A stretch of 64,000 nucleotides of DNA. Origin: CAVQCX01 sp963711095 (GTDB lineage Bacteria > Pseudomonadota > Gammaproteobacteria > Chromatiales > Chromatiaceae). The translations under genes and the position numbers were made by a program. The DNA is taken from assembly GCA_963711095.1 (NCBI GenBank), contig CAVQCX010000005.1:14824-78823 (forward strand), written 5' to 3'. The notes beneath the pieces were generated by a model. It worked only from the letters and a program-made list of their open reading frames with translations, was not told where the DNA came from and did no database searches. This document shows, piece after piece, positions 34,957 through 44,384 of this stretch (position 1 is the stretch's first letter; every line of letters begins with the position of its first letter).

Positions 34957-36783
34957 ATGGCCTCGATCTTTCCGAAGGGCAGCCTGGTGTTGTACAAGAC
35001 CCGCCCCGCGCGGGTGCTCGCCGTGGCGGACAAGATCGAGATCGAGCTCGAAGGCGGCAGGCTCAAACGCGTGCGAGACCGCGACGTCAGTCTGCTTCAT
35101 CCGGGCCCTGTGGAGAGCTTGGCCGGGCTCCAGCCCCCGAGTGGCGCGGTGGACGAGGCCTGGGCCCTGCTCGAAGGAGCGGATACCCAGATCCGCGAGC
35201 TGGCCGAGCTGGCGTTCGGCGACTACACGCCCGCCAGCGCCTGGGCTGCCTGGGAGCTCGTCGCCGACGGACTGTACTTCGAGGGTCTCCCTGAGGCCAT
35301 CAGGGCGCGGCCGGCCGAGCGCGTCCGGGCCGATCGTGAAGTCCGTGCGGCCAAGGCGGCAGCCGAGTCGGCCTGGGAGGGTCTGCTGGAGCGGCTGCGC
35401 GTCGGGCAGATCACGCCGGCGGATCACAAGGGGCTCGCGGAGGTAGAGCGGCTCGCCTACGCGCAGAGCGACAACAGTCGCGTCCTCAAGGCGCTGGGCT
35501 ACCCGGAGACGCCGGGAAGCGCCCATCGGCTGTTGGTCGCGGTCGGTTACTGGGACGCCACGCACAATCCGCATCCCGGGCGGCTCGCAGTCGGAGCGGC
35601 TGCACCGCAGCTGGACGTGCCCGAGCTGCCCGAGGACCCGCGGCTCGACCTGACCGGGCTGGCGGCCTTCGCGGTCGACGACGAGGGCAACGAGGACCCC
35701 GACGACGCCATCAGCATCGAGGGGGACCGGCTTTGGGTGCATGTGGCGGATGTGGCGGCCCTCGTTGCCCCGGGCGGCGCGCTCGATGAGGAGGCCCGGG
35801 GGCGCGCGGCCAACCTCTATCTGCCCGAGCGGGTGGTACCGATGCTGCCCGCGGAGGTGACGCGCCGCCTGGGTCTGGGGCTCGCCGAGGTCTCGCCCGC
35901 GCTGTCCTTCGGGATGCGGCTGGACGCCGACGGCTCGCTCCTCGACATTGAGATCCGCCCGAGCTGGGTACGCGTTACGCGACTGACCTACGCCCAGGTC
36001 GAGCAGCGCCTGGGCGAGGCCCCTTTCGCTCAGATGCTGGCGCTCACCCGGCAATTTCGCGCACGGCGTCATGCCCGGGGCGCGGTCAGCCTGGAGCTTC
36101 CCGAGGTCAGCGTGCGGGTGATCGAGGGTGAGGTGCGCATCCGTCCGCTGCCCCGGCTGACCAGCCGCGAGCTGGTGACCGACGCCATGTTGATGGCCGG
36201 CGAGGCGGCCGCACGCTTCGCTCTTGAACGGGGGTTGGCGATTCCCTTTGCCGCCCAGGCGCCACCCGATGAGCGGCGCCAGCCGGCCACTCTGGCGCAG
36301 ATGTATGCCTATCGGCGTCTGTTCAAGCCCAGCCAGGCGACCCTCGCCCAGGCGCCTCACGCGGGCCTCGGTCTGGACGCCTACGCGCGGACCACCAGCC
36401 CGCTGCGCCGCTACGCCGACCTGCTGGTACACCAGCAGCTCCGGGCCTGCGTGCTCGGACGCGAGCTGCTGGAGGGCTCCGCCGTGGCCGAGCGCATCGC
36501 TGCGGCCGAGGCCATGAGCGGCACTGTGCGCAAGGCCGAGCGTCTTTCCAACCAGCATTGGAAGCTGGTCTATCTCAGCCGCCATCCGGCGTGGCGCGGC
36601 GAGGCCCGGGTCGTCGATGCCGACGAGCGCAAGCTCACCGTGCTGATCCCCGAGCTCGCGATGGAGGCACGCCTGCGCGCGCGCGCCGATCTCGGGCTGG
36701 ACGCCCGGGTGGGCCTCGCCGTTCGCCATGTGGACCTGGCTGACCAGAGCGTCCATTTCCGGCTGCTGGAGCAGGTCCCCTGA
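34957..36783 (+). CDS. RNase II-family 3'-5' exoribonuclease (RNB domain)
   Basis: A 608-residue protein. The RNB catalytic site is FAVDDEGNEDPDDAISIE, with the Asp cluster that binds magnesium, and it ends with TSPLRRYADLLVHQQL. A C-terminal S1-like region follows (RGEARVVDADERKLTVLIPELAMEARL). The N-terminus (FPKGSLVLYKTRPARVLAV) differs from E. coli RNase II and R, fitting the shorter VacB/RNase II-like group. ATG 34957 is chosen because the upstream frame is not conserved-looking. Confidence 0.9.
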   Translation: MASIFPKGSLVLYKTRPARVLAVADKIEIELEGGRLKRVRDRDVSLLHPGPVESLAGLQPPSGAVDEAWALLEGADTQIRELAELAFGDYTPASAWAAWELVADGLYFEGLPEAIRARPAERVRADREVRAAKAAAESAWEGLLERLRVGQITPADHKGLAEVERLAYAQSDNSRVLKALGYPETPGSAHRLLVAVGYWDATHNPHPGRLAVGAAAPQLDVPELPEDPRLDLTGLAAFAVDDEGNEDPDDAISIEGDRLWVHVADVAALVAPGGALDEEARGRAANLYLPERVVPMLPAEVTRRLGLGLAEVSPALSFGMRLDADGSLLDIEIRPSWVRVTRLTYAQVEQRLGEAPFAQMLALTRQFRARRHARGAVSLELPEVSVRVIEGEVRIRPLPRLTSRELVTDAMLMAGEAAARFALERGLAIPFAAQAPPDERRQPATLAQMYAYRRLFKPSQATLAQAPHAGLGLDAYARTTSPLRRYADLLVHQQLRACVLGRELLEGSAVAERIAAAEAMSGTVRKAERLSNQHWKLVYLSRHPAWRGEARVVDADERKLTVLIPELAMEARLRARADLGLDARVGLAVRHVDLADQSVHFRLLEQVP

Positions 36784-36810
36784 GCGCAGCGCAAGCCGGT
36801 TTCGCCGATG

Positions 36811-36978
36811 CTAGGAGCCTGTCGGGCTTTGGGGTCCGTAGCGAGGGAAAGCGGGATCGAGGCGGATTTTTCGCTCGATTGAGGAGAATAGCGGGCTCTA
36901 TTTGACGAGATCGAGCGGGAAATCCGGCCGATATCCGCTTTTCCGCAGTAGGACATCCAAAGTCTGATAGGCTCCTAG
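36811..36978. mobile_element. MITE with CTAG target duplication (IS5-like)
   Basis: The inverted ends GAGCCTGTCGGGCTTTGG (from 36815) and GAGCCTATCAGACTTTGG (read inward from 36974) match at 15 of 18 positions. CTAG flanks both sides (36811-36814 and 36975-36978), the 4-bp duplication typical of IS5-family elements. Inside, a second complementary pair (36850-36880 against 36905-36935) makes a long hairpin. It has no coding capacity. Confidence 0.75.
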
Positions 36979-37112
36979 GCGCGTCAGGGGAGCCTCCCGG
37001 TGTGGCAGGACATGGGGGCGGCCTTGATCCGGCATTTCCCTGGCAGCGCGAACTTCCTATACTCTTGAGCCGCGGCTCGCCCGGAGCCGGGGCCAGATCT
37101 CGGAGGACGCGC

Positions 37113-37310
37113 ATGCCCGGACACACCGACCACAAACCGCTGGGCCCATCCGAGCCGAAGGGACCGGCCCAGGACTTTTTCGATTTCTGCAAGGAGGAGA
37201 AGGATCGCCGTCGCAACAGCGGCGAGCCCTTCGATGAGGAGTCCTTCGACACTGCGGTGGGGCTCGCGCGCCGCAAGCTCCAGGCCCTGGCCGGAGAGGG
37301 GGTGCGATGA
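37113..37310 (+). CDS. Small acidic/basic protein coupled to the SbcC-like ATPase
   Basis: A 65-residue soluble protein from ATG 37113 behind CGGAGGAC. It contains AQDFFDFCKEEKDRRRNSGEP, then DEESFDTAVGLARRKLQALAGEGVR. I know no family. The stop overlaps the ATG of the large ATPase gene (ATGA), so the two are translationally coupled and probably act together, perhaps as a regulator or cofactor of the ATPase. Confidence 0.75.
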   Translation: MPGHTDHKPLGPSEPKGPAQDFFDFCKEEKDRRRNSGEPFDEESFDTAVGLARRKLQALAGEGVR

Positions 37311-39256
37311 TCATCACCGCCCTGTTCGCACGCAACGTGCTCAAGTACGCCGGGCTGGATCTGCGGGACCTGCCCTCACAAGGGATGATCGCCGTCAGCG
37401 GGCAGAACGAGTCCGGCAAGAGCACCATCGGCGAGACCGTCTGCTTCGCCCTGTTCGGGCGGACCTTCTCACTCGGTCCGCAAGATCTCGACAAGGTCAT
37501 CCGCTGGGGAGAATCGAGCTGCGAGGTGCGCTGCAGCTTCGAGGTCGCCGGCCGGGGCCGCTACGAGGTCGCGCGCTTTCTGGACCATGACGGCAATCAC
37601 AGCGCGCGGCTCAACGAGGTCGGCCAGGAGGACAGGCCGCTGGCGCGTGGTGTGGCGCCCGTGGAGGAGGCCCTCTACGACCTCGTCGGCTTCGATTTCG
37701 ACGAGTTCGTCGACTCCTTCTATCTCGCCCAGCGCGAGATCACTACGCCCCACCCGCACAGCCATACGGTCAAGTCCATGGCCGGCATCGCCGCGCTGGA
37801 GTACGTGGGCGGCGAGCTGGCCGCGGAGGTCGACGAGGGCCTGCGTGCCATCACGGACGCCCAGGCCGGTATCGCCGACCTGCGGCGTCAGGTCGCGGAT
37901 CTGGACGTCCAGGAGGGCCATCTGGTGGACCTGGAAGCGGCGCGCTCGGCGCGTGCCGAGGACGCCGCGCGCATCGAGACGCGCGTCCAGGCCCTGGACC
38001 AGGCCGGCGCCGATTACCAGGACTGCCTGCCCGCTATCCGCAAGGCAGCGTCGTCGCGTCGCTCGACCGGCTTCCTTGCCTTCCTGCTGCTGGTCCTGGC
38101 CGCCTTGCTGGGCGCAGTCTGGGGTGCGCTCACCCAGCTGCCAGACCACCCTTACAGCCAGCTGCTGGCGCGCACTCTAGGTGAGCAGGTGCCCGGCTGG
38201 GCCCCGGCCGGGCTGCCCATGTTGGGGGTTGGGGCGGCGGCGCTGGCGCTGCTCTGGCTGCTGCTGTTGGTCGGCAGCGCACGCATCAAGGGCCGGATCT
38301 CGCGGCTTTCCCAGGCCGGGCCGGCCCTGGCCGAGGAGCTGGACAGCGCGCGCGCAATCCTGGTCGAGGCACAGGCCAAGGCCGACGTGCCCCCCGCCGC
38401 ACAGTCGCCGCTCGAGCTCGCGCCGAACGGCGAGGTGGACGACAGCGAGCTGACCGAGACGCTCGAGCCCTATAGTGACGAGGCATCCGCCGAGCCCGCG
38501 CAACTGGCTGCGGTGGTCGAGCCGTTGTCCGAGCATCAGGACGCCGTGACCCGGGGCAGGATCGCCGCATGCCGAGCGCACGAGGGCGAGGCCCGCGAGC
38601 GGGTCAGTGCCGCGCTCGCGGCCCTGCGCCGCGCCGCCCAGGGCGCTCTGGCCGCGCTGGCTCGGCTCGAGCAGGCGATCGAGCTGGAGAAAGACCGCCT
38701 GGCACGGGTGGAGCAGCTGCATCGGGTCGCCGCCGGTCTGCACGCCAAGGTGGCGGATCAGCGCCAGCGCGTGGACCTGCGCGAGCTCGCCCAGGAGCTG
38801 CTCGCCGGGGCGAGCCGCAGCATGTCCCAGCGCTTCAACTACGAGCTGCGCAACCTGGTAGGGCGCACGCTGCCGCTGTTCACCGACGGTCGCTACGAGC
38901 ACCTGCAGATCGACGAGGACCTGCAGGTACGCGTGTTCTCCAACGAGAAGCGCGACTACATGGACCTGGACGAGATATCCAGCGGAACCCAGCGCCAGAT
39001 CATGCTCGCGCTGCGACTCGCGCTGGCCCAGGAGCTGGTGAACAGCACCGGGCTGGGCAGGCAGTTCGTGTTTCTCGACGAGCCGTTCGCCTTCTTCGAC
39101 GACGAGCGCACGCGCACCTCGCTGACGGTGCTGCCGCGGCTGAGTGACGAGCTTAGCCAGGTCTGGATCTCGTCGCAGGAATTCCCGGAGGGCGCCGAGT
39201 TCGCACGCCACATCCGCTGCGCCCGGCAGCACGAGGCTATCGCCGAAGGCGCCTGA
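37307..39256 (+). CDS. Membrane-anchored SbcC/YhaN-like ATPase
   Basis: A 649-residue SMC/Rad50-type ATPase. Walker A GQNESGKST (32-40) sits in an N-terminal half-domain with NVLKYAGLDL. A coiled-coil-forming Ala/Glu/Arg-rich region follows. The signature DEISSGTQRQIMLALRLAL (about 554-572) and Walker B FVFLDEPFAFFDD (about 587-599) form the C-terminal half. Unusually, two strong hydrophobic helices, FLAFLLLVLAALLGAVWGAL (about 256-275) and GVGAAALALLWLLLLVGSA (about 306-324), interrupt the coiled coil where SbcC has its zinc hook. It may tether a DNA-end or envelope-associated function to the membrane. No SbcD-like nuclease is adjacent. Confidence 0.85.
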   Translation: MIITALFARNVLKYAGLDLRDLPSQGMIAVSGQNESGKSTIGETVCFALFGRTFSLGPQDLDKVIRWGESSCEVRCSFEVAGRGRYEVARFLDHDGNHSARLNEVGQEDRPLARGVAPVEEALYDLVGFDFDEFVDSFYLAQREITTPHPHSHTVKSMAGIAALEYVGGELAAEVDEGLRAITDAQAGIADLRRQVADLDVQEGHLVDLEAARSARAEDAARIETRVQALDQAGADYQDCLPAIRKAASSRRSTGFLAFLLLVLAALLGAVWGALTQLPDHPYSQLLARTLGEQVPGWAPAGLPMLGVGAAALALLWLLLLVGSARIKGRISRLSQAGPALAEELDSARAILVEAQAKADVPPAAQSPLELAPNGEVDDSELTETLEPYSDEASAEPAQLAAVVEPLSEHQDAVTRGRIAACRAHEGEARERVSAALAALRRAAQGALAALARLEQAIELEKDRLARVEQLHRVAAGLHAKVADQRQRVDLRELAQELLAGASRSMSQRFNYELRNLVGRTLPLFTDGRYEHLQIDEDLQVRVFSNEKRDYMDLDEISSGTQRQIMLALRLALAQELVNSTGLGRQFVFLDEPFAFFDDERTRTSLTVLPRLSDELSQVWISSQEFPEGAEFARHIRCARQHEAIAEGA

Positions 39257-39486
39257 TCTTGCCCGGTCCGCCGGGCCGCATCCGACGCTGAGGTTGGGGT
39301 GCGTGTCGCCCCGGGACCCTTGGGTCTCGGGCGGCGGCTCGACCCGCGATGTGCGGGATCACCCGGCGTCGAGTCCTCGCCGACCATCGCATCGGGCGGA
39401 CGGGGATCCCCCGGCCCCGCACCCTTGGCCGGCACGCCGATGGAGCGGTCGGCGAGGAGGGCGGGGACCTGCTATGGTTCCTGGTT

Positions 39487-40956
39487 ATGCGTATGCAGGT
39501 GTTCTCCGCAGTCCCTGTACTGTCTTCCGATCCTTCAGCTCCCAGGGTGGCACGCAATCTGTTCGCCGTGCTCTCGGGCTGGATGCTGGGCTTCGGCTTG
39601 CTGACCGGTCTGGCATTCCCGTTTTTCTCGCTGGCGCTGGGTGTGCCGCGAGCGCTGGCCTTGTCCCCCCGCTTTTTCGCGGCGACCGTGTTGGCCGGGG
39701 TCCTGGTGGGAGGGCTCGGGGACCTGCTGGCGCGCACCGTGGTGCGTCCGCGCATCCGTCGCCTGGCCGATCAGATGCATCAGATCGCCAGCTCCATCAC
39801 GGTCGCGATCTACGACGGTGACTGGGCGAGCTGCCGGCCCGAGCAATGCCGGATTACCGAGCAGTCCCGCGACGAGATCGGTGAGAGCGCCCGAGCCTTC
39901 AACCGTCTGGTGGAGGCCCTCGCCAAGGCCAAAGATGTGGAGTCGGCTGTGAGCGACTTCACGCGATCGGTGGCCAGCGAGCTGGATCTGGGCTGTCTGG
40001 CCGAAGCGGCGCTCAGCCTGATGATGGATCGCGCCCACGCCGCCGCCGGCGCGATCCTGGTCGAGCGCGACGGCAAGCTGGGCGTGGTCGCGGTGCGCGG
40101 TCTGCGGGACCCCGAGCGGATCGCCGTCAACGACCACGTGATGCGGGCAGTGAACGGCGGGCAGCGCCAGCACATCGAGTATCCGCCCGATATCGTTGTC
40201 GACGGATTGCTCGCCGACGTGCGCCCGCGGGAGGTCTGGGTGTTTCCGGTGGTCTACAAGTCGAGCCGGATCGGGGCCGTGCTGCTTGCTGCCACGCAGT
40301 TGCTCGGGGTCGATGTCCTACGTCTGCTCGAGCTGCTGCACCAGAGCTTCGGACTGGCGCTGCACAATGCCCTGACCCACGACCAGCTGCAGCGTATCGC
40401 CGCCCTGGACCCGCTGACGAGCGCCTACAACCGCCGCTTCGGCATGGCACGTCTGGGCGAAGAGCTCAACCGTGCAGACCGGACCGACGCCCCGTTGGCG
40501 GTGCTGATGTTCGACGTCGACCACTTCAAGGGGGTCAACGACACCTATGGCCACCTCGCGGGCGATCGGGTGCTGGTGGAACTGGTGCGGATCGGGCGCG
40601 CCGTCTCGCGCGAGGGCGATATCCTGATCCGCTATGGCGGAGAGGAATTCCTGGTGGTGCTGCCCGGCGCTGCGCGGGAGGAGGCCCGCGAGGTCGGTGA
40701 GCGCCTGCGTCGCAAGCTGGCGGAGACGCCGATCAGCGTGGGGGCGCAAGCGTTGAGGGTCACCGTGAGCGTCGGCGTCGCCTCGCATCCCGAAGACGTG
40801 GTGTCCTGCGCCGAGGATCTGGTCCGCTGGGCGGACGAGGCGCTGTATGCCGCCAAGGCGGCGGGTCGTGACCGGGTGGTGGTGTCGCGCCCGCCCGAGG
40901 GATCGGTTGCACCGATCCGTCGCGGGGCCAGAAACCGCGCCGAGCCGGTGGCCTGA
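39487..40956 (+). CDS. Membrane diguanylate cyclase (HAMP-like, GAF, GGDEF)
   Basis: A 489-residue protein. Two N-terminal transmembrane helices (FAVLSGWMLGFGLLTGLAFPF; FFAATVLAGVLVGGLGDLLA) lead into a HAMP-like linker with a Cys pair (CRPEQC), a GAF-like domain (about 165-300), and a GGDEF domain with active GGEEF (384-388). An inhibitory RxxD site (REGD) lies five residues before it, suggesting c-di-GMP feedback inhibition. It starts at ATG 39487, with ATG 39493 as alternative. It synthesises c-di-GMP in response to an unknown signal. Confidence 0.9.
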   Translation: MRMQVFSAVPVLSSDPSAPRVARNLFAVLSGWMLGFGLLTGLAFPFFSLALGVPRALALSPRFFAATVLAGVLVGGLGDLLARTVVRPRIRRLADQMHQIASSITVAIYDGDWASCRPEQCRITEQSRDEIGESARAFNRLVEALAKAKDVESAVSDFTRSVASELDLGCLAEAALSLMMDRAHAAAGAILVERDGKLGVVAVRGLRDPERIAVNDHVMRAVNGGQRQHIEYPPDIVVDGLLADVRPREVWVFPVVYKSSRIGAVLLAATQLLGVDVLRLLELLHQSFGLALHNALTHDQLQRIAALDPLTSAYNRRFGMARLGEELNRADRTDAPLAVLMFDVDHFKGVNDTYGHLAGDRVLVELVRIGRAVSREGDILIRYGGEEFLVVLPGAAREEAREVGERLRRKLAETPISVGAQALRVTVSVGVASHPEDVVSCAEDLVRWADEALYAAKAAGRDRVVVSRPPEGSVAPIRRGARNRAEPVA

Positions 40957-41045
40957 GGTCCGTCCCGGGCGGCCGCTTTGAGGGGTGAGCGCGACGGGCG
41001 GATAATGGGCCCAGAGCGGCTACCCGGCGTTGCCCCCGCCCCGTT

Positions 41046-42560
41046 GTGACCACACGCACCCGCACCGACGACATCCAGCTGGTGATCGCCACGCTGCCTG
41101 AGCCCCTGCAGCCGGTGCTCGGCGCGCTGCCCGGCCATAGCCTGCTGGAGGTGATCATGGATCTGGGCCGGCCGGCCCAGGCTCGGGTCCTGGAAGGGGC
41201 GGTCGCTCTGAGCGAGGCGCCCGTGACCCGGGACGATCTCGACCTGGTGCTGCGCGCCGTCGGCGAGCTCGGCGGCGACAACCGGGCCGGCATCGAGGGC
41301 ACCCTGCACCGCATCTCCGCCATACGCAATCGTCGCGGGGAGGTGATCGGGCTCACCTTGCGGGTCGGCCGTGCCGTATACGGCACCATCGATCTGATCC
41401 GCGACCTGGTGGAGGGCGGGCGCAGCCTGCTGTTGCTGGGCCGCCCGGGGATCGGCAAGACCACCAAGCTGCGCGAGGTCACCCGCGTGCTGGCCGATGA
41501 GCTCGGCAAACGGGTGATTGTCGTCGACACCTCCAACGAGATCGGCGGCGACGGCGATGTCCCGCACCCCGCGATCGGCTCGGCCCGGCGTATGCAGGTG
41601 GCCTGTCCGGAGCGCCAGCACGCGGTGATGATCGAGGCCGTGGAGAATCACATGCCCGAGGTCATCATCGTGGATGAGATCGGCACCGAGGCTGAGGCGC
41701 TGGCGGCGCGCACCATCGCCGAGCGGGGCGTACAGCTCATCGGCACCGCCCACGGCACCACGCTCGCCAACCTGTTGCAGAACCCGACGCTCTGCGATCT
41801 GGTGGGCGGCGTGCAGACCGTGACCCTGGGAGACGAGGAGGCCCGGGTGCGCGGCACCCAGAAGACCGTCAGCGAGCGCAAGCGCCCGCCCACCTTCGAT
41901 GCGGTGGTGGAGATCCTCGACCGGGAGGAGCTCATAGTGCACGCCAGCACCGCGGGCGCGGTGGACCGGCTGCTGCGGGGGCGCGACCCCGGCGGTGTGC
42001 GCCGCAGTCCCGAGGCCGCGGCGGCGGCGGAGCCCGGGCTCCCACAGATAGGGGAGGCGCCGGGGCTCGGGCCGGCTTGCTCGCCGGGCGGGGTGCAGGG
42101 CGGGCTGCGGATCTGGCCCTATGCCCTCAGTCCCGCGAACCTGGAAAAGGCGGTGCGCGAGCTGCACCTGGATGCGCGTGTAGTGCACCAGCCCGAGCGG
42201 GCGAGCCTGATCCTCAGCCTGCGTGCGCGCGAGGAGGACCTGCGGCTCAAGCGCATCTTACGCGCCACGGGCCTGCCGCTGCACTCGGTGAAGAAGAACT
42301 CGGCGGCCCAGATCCGTCGCCTGCTCCAGAACCTGCTCAACGTGATGCCGGGCGTGGACGACGGCGAGGTCAGCGAGACGGTGCAGGAGACCGAGGCCGC
42401 CATCCAGCGGGTGCTCGACGAAGGCATGCCCGTGGAGCTGAAGCCCCGCCCGTCGGCCCTGCGCCGACTCCAGCATCGCATCGTGGCGCGCCATTTCCTG
42501 ATGGCCGAGAGCATTGGCAGCGAGCCCCGGCGTCGCCTGGTCATACACCCGCAGATCTGA
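41046..42560 (+). CDS. SpoIIIAA/Ycf45-like AAA ATPase
   Basis: A 504-residue ATPase starting at GTG 41046. The P-loop GRPGIGKTTKLREV lies at about 132-145, VDTSNEIGGDGDVPHPAIG follows, then Walker B EVIIVDEIGTEAEA and a HGTTLANLLQNPTL sensor region, as in chloroplast Ycf45 and the sporulation ATPase SpoIIIAA. The C-terminal part (KRILRATGLPLHSVKKNSAAQI) resembles an R3H-type single-strand nucleic acid binding region. The role in non-sporulating bacteria is unknown. Confidence 0.85.
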   Translation: MTTRTRTDDIQLVIATLPEPLQPVLGALPGHSLLEVIMDLGRPAQARVLEGAVALSEAPVTRDDLDLVLRAVGELGGDNRAGIEGTLHRISAIRNRRGEVIGLTLRVGRAVYGTIDLIRDLVEGGRSLLLLGRPGIGKTTKLREVTRVLADELGKRVIVVDTSNEIGGDGDVPHPAIGSARRMQVACPERQHAVMIEAVENHMPEVIIVDEIGTEAEALAARTIAERGVQLIGTAHGTTLANLLQNPTLCDLVGGVQTVTLGDEEARVRGTQKTVSERKRPPTFDAVVEILDREELIVHASTAGAVDRLLRGRDPGGVRRSPEAAAAAEPGLPQIGEAPGLGPACSPGGVQGGLRIWPYALSPANLEKAVRELHLDARVVHQPERASLILSLRAREEDLRLKRILRATGLPLHSVKKNSAAQIRRLLQNLLNVMPGVDDGEVSETVQETEAAIQRVLDEGMPVELKPRPSALRRLQHRIVARHFLMAESIGSEPRRRLVIHPQI

Positions 42561-42587
42561 GCGTTGTTTGCCGGCTGTCAGGCGGGC

Positions 42588-44039
42588 TCAAACGACCAGT
42601 AGCGACATCATCTCGTCGACGGGGGTCTGCTCGAAGCCTGCCTGGTCGGCGCACAGGGCGAGCACCCGGTCGCTGTGCTGCTCAGGGATGCGTCCGCGCA
42701 GGCAGCGCTCGAACTTCTCCAGCAGCAGCGGGATGCCCTCGGCGCGGCGCCGCCGGTGCCCGATCGGGTAGTCCACCACCAGCCTCTCGGTACTGCTTCC
42801 ATCCTTGAAGAACACCTGCAGGGCGTTGCCGATGGAGCGCTTGTCGGGCTCCAGGTACTCGCGGCTGAAGCGCGGGTGCTCGCGGACCTGCATGCGGGCG
42901 CGCAGGGCGTCGATGCGCGGGTCTCCGGCGACGACGTCCTCGTAGTCATCGGCGCCGAGGCGCCCGAACAGCAGAGGCACCGCCACCATGTACTGGATGC
43001 AGTGGTCGCGGTCCGCCGGGTTGTCCAGGGGGCCGGTCTTGTTGATGATGCGATCGGCCGATTCCTGGGTTTCGATCAGGATGCGGTCGATCGCGTCGAT
43101 GCGGTCCTTCACCTGGGCGTGCAGCCTCAGGGCGCACTCCACGGCGGTCTGGGCGTGGAACTCCGCGGGGAAGCTCAGCTTGAACAGGATGTTCTCCATG
43201 ACATGCGTGGCGTAAGGCCGGCCGAGCGAGAGCGCCTTGCCCTGAAACGACACGTCCTGGAAGCCCCAGTCTCGGGCGGTGATGGCCGACGGACAGCCCA
43301 TCTCCCCGCGGCTCGCCAATAAGGCCAGGAACAGCCCTCGGGCGGAGGCGTCGCCCGCGGCCCAGGACTTGCGCGACCCGGTGTTGGGGGCGTGGCGGTA
43401 GGTGCGCAGGCTCGAGCCGTCGATCCAGGCATGGGACAGGGCGCTCAATGTCTCCTCCCGGGAGCACCCGAGCATGGCGGCGGATACCGCGCTGGAGGCA
43501 ATGCGCACCAGCATGACGTGGTCGAGGCCGACCCGGTTGAAGCTGTTCTCCAGGGCGATCACGCCTTGGATCTCGTGCGCCTTGACCATGGCGCGCAGCA
43601 CCTCGCCCATGGTCAGCGATGGGCCACCGCGGGCCAGCGCCTGGCGGGACTGCCAGTCGGCCAGCGCCTGAATCGCCCCGAGGTTGTCCGAGGGGTGTCC
43701 CCACTCGGCGGCCAGCCAGGTGTCGTTGTAGTCGAGCCAGCGCACCATGGTCCCGATGTTCCAGGCGGCGCGCACCGGGTCGAGCTCATAGGCGGTACCG
43801 GGCACGCGGGCGCCGCCGGGCAGCACGGCGCCCGGGACGACGGGCCCGAGCAGCTTGGTGCAGGCGGGGTAGCCGAGCGCGTAGAGCGCGCAGCCGATGC
43901 TGTCCATCCAGCAGTAGCGCGCTGTCTCCATGGCCAGCGCCGAGCGGCCGACGTCGTAGCCCAGCACATAGTCGGCGATTCCCTGGATGGCCGGGTCGAA
44001 GTCGGGGCGGCTGGTGTCAGACAGGGGGGCGTTGGTCAT
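42588..44039 (-). CDS. prpD: 2-methylcitrate dehydratase PrpD
   Basis: A 483-residue MmgE/PrpD-family enzyme, the same length as E. coli PrpD. It dehydrates 2-methylcitrate to 2-methylaconitate in propionate breakdown. GTMVRWLDYNDTWLAAEWGHPSDNLG and HAWIDGSSLRTYRHAPNTGSRKSWAAGDA are family signatures. It starts at ATG 44037-44039. It is downstream of prpB and prpC on the same strand but separated from prpC by 345 bases that hold MITE-2. Confidence 0.95.
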   Translation of the reverse strand: MTNAPLSDTSRPDFDPAIQGIADYVLGYDVGRSALAMETARYCWMDSIGCALYALGYPACTKLLGPVVPGAVLPGGARVPGTAYELDPVRAAWNIGTMVRWLDYNDTWLAAEWGHPSDNLGAIQALADWQSRQALARGGPSLTMGEVLRAMVKAHEIQGVIALENSFNRVGLDHVMLVRIASSAVSAAMLGCSREETLSALSHAWIDGSSLRTYRHAPNTGSRKSWAAGDASARGLFLALLASRGEMGCPSAITARDWGFQDVSFQGKALSLGRPYATHVMENILFKLSFPAEFHAQTAVECALRLHAQVKDRIDAIDRILIETQESADRIINKTGPLDNPADRDHCIQYMVAVPLLFGRLGADDYEDVVAGDPRIDALRARMQVREHPRFSREYLEPDKRSIGNALQVFFKDGSSTERLVVDYPIGHRRRRAEGIPLLLEKFERCLRGRIPEQHSDRVLALCADQAGFEQTPVDEMMSLLVV

Positions 44040-44089
44040 GGGGAGATCAACGGTCAGCCAGCAGCCTGTCCGACTTTATCCACAAGCCA

Positions 44090-44266
44090 TTGATCCTAGA
44101 AAGAGCATTTGAACCGCCAAGGCGCCAAGATCGCCAGGTTTTTCAAGGAAATTTCCTGGAAACGAGCATCACCCGTTGGGTGAAGCAAGTTCTTTCACTT
44201 TCGGTACGTGTCTGCCTTGGTGTCCTTTGTGTCCTTGGCGGTTCCAACTGCGGTTTTTGGGTTGAT
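44090..44266. mobile_element. MITE-2 with IS1380-like ends and 5-bp target duplication
   Basis: The element is 44095-44261 (167 bp). The left end is CCTAGAAAGAGCATTTGAAC and the right end read inward is CCCAAAAACCGCAGTTGGAA; both are followed by CCGCCAAGG. TTGAT is duplicated exactly at 44090-44094 and 44262-44266. It lacks genes. It lies in the 345-base gap between prpC and prpD. The remaining gap (44267-44384) shows nothing else recognisable. Confidence 0.88.
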
Positions 44267-44384
44267 TGCTAAAGAATCACTATTTTGCTGAACATCTGGT
44301 GTTCGCTTAGATTTCAGTGGCACAGGCTTTCGGAAAAGCCTAAGTCCGACGGGCTGCGAGGGGACAGGGCCCTTGCTGATAGCT

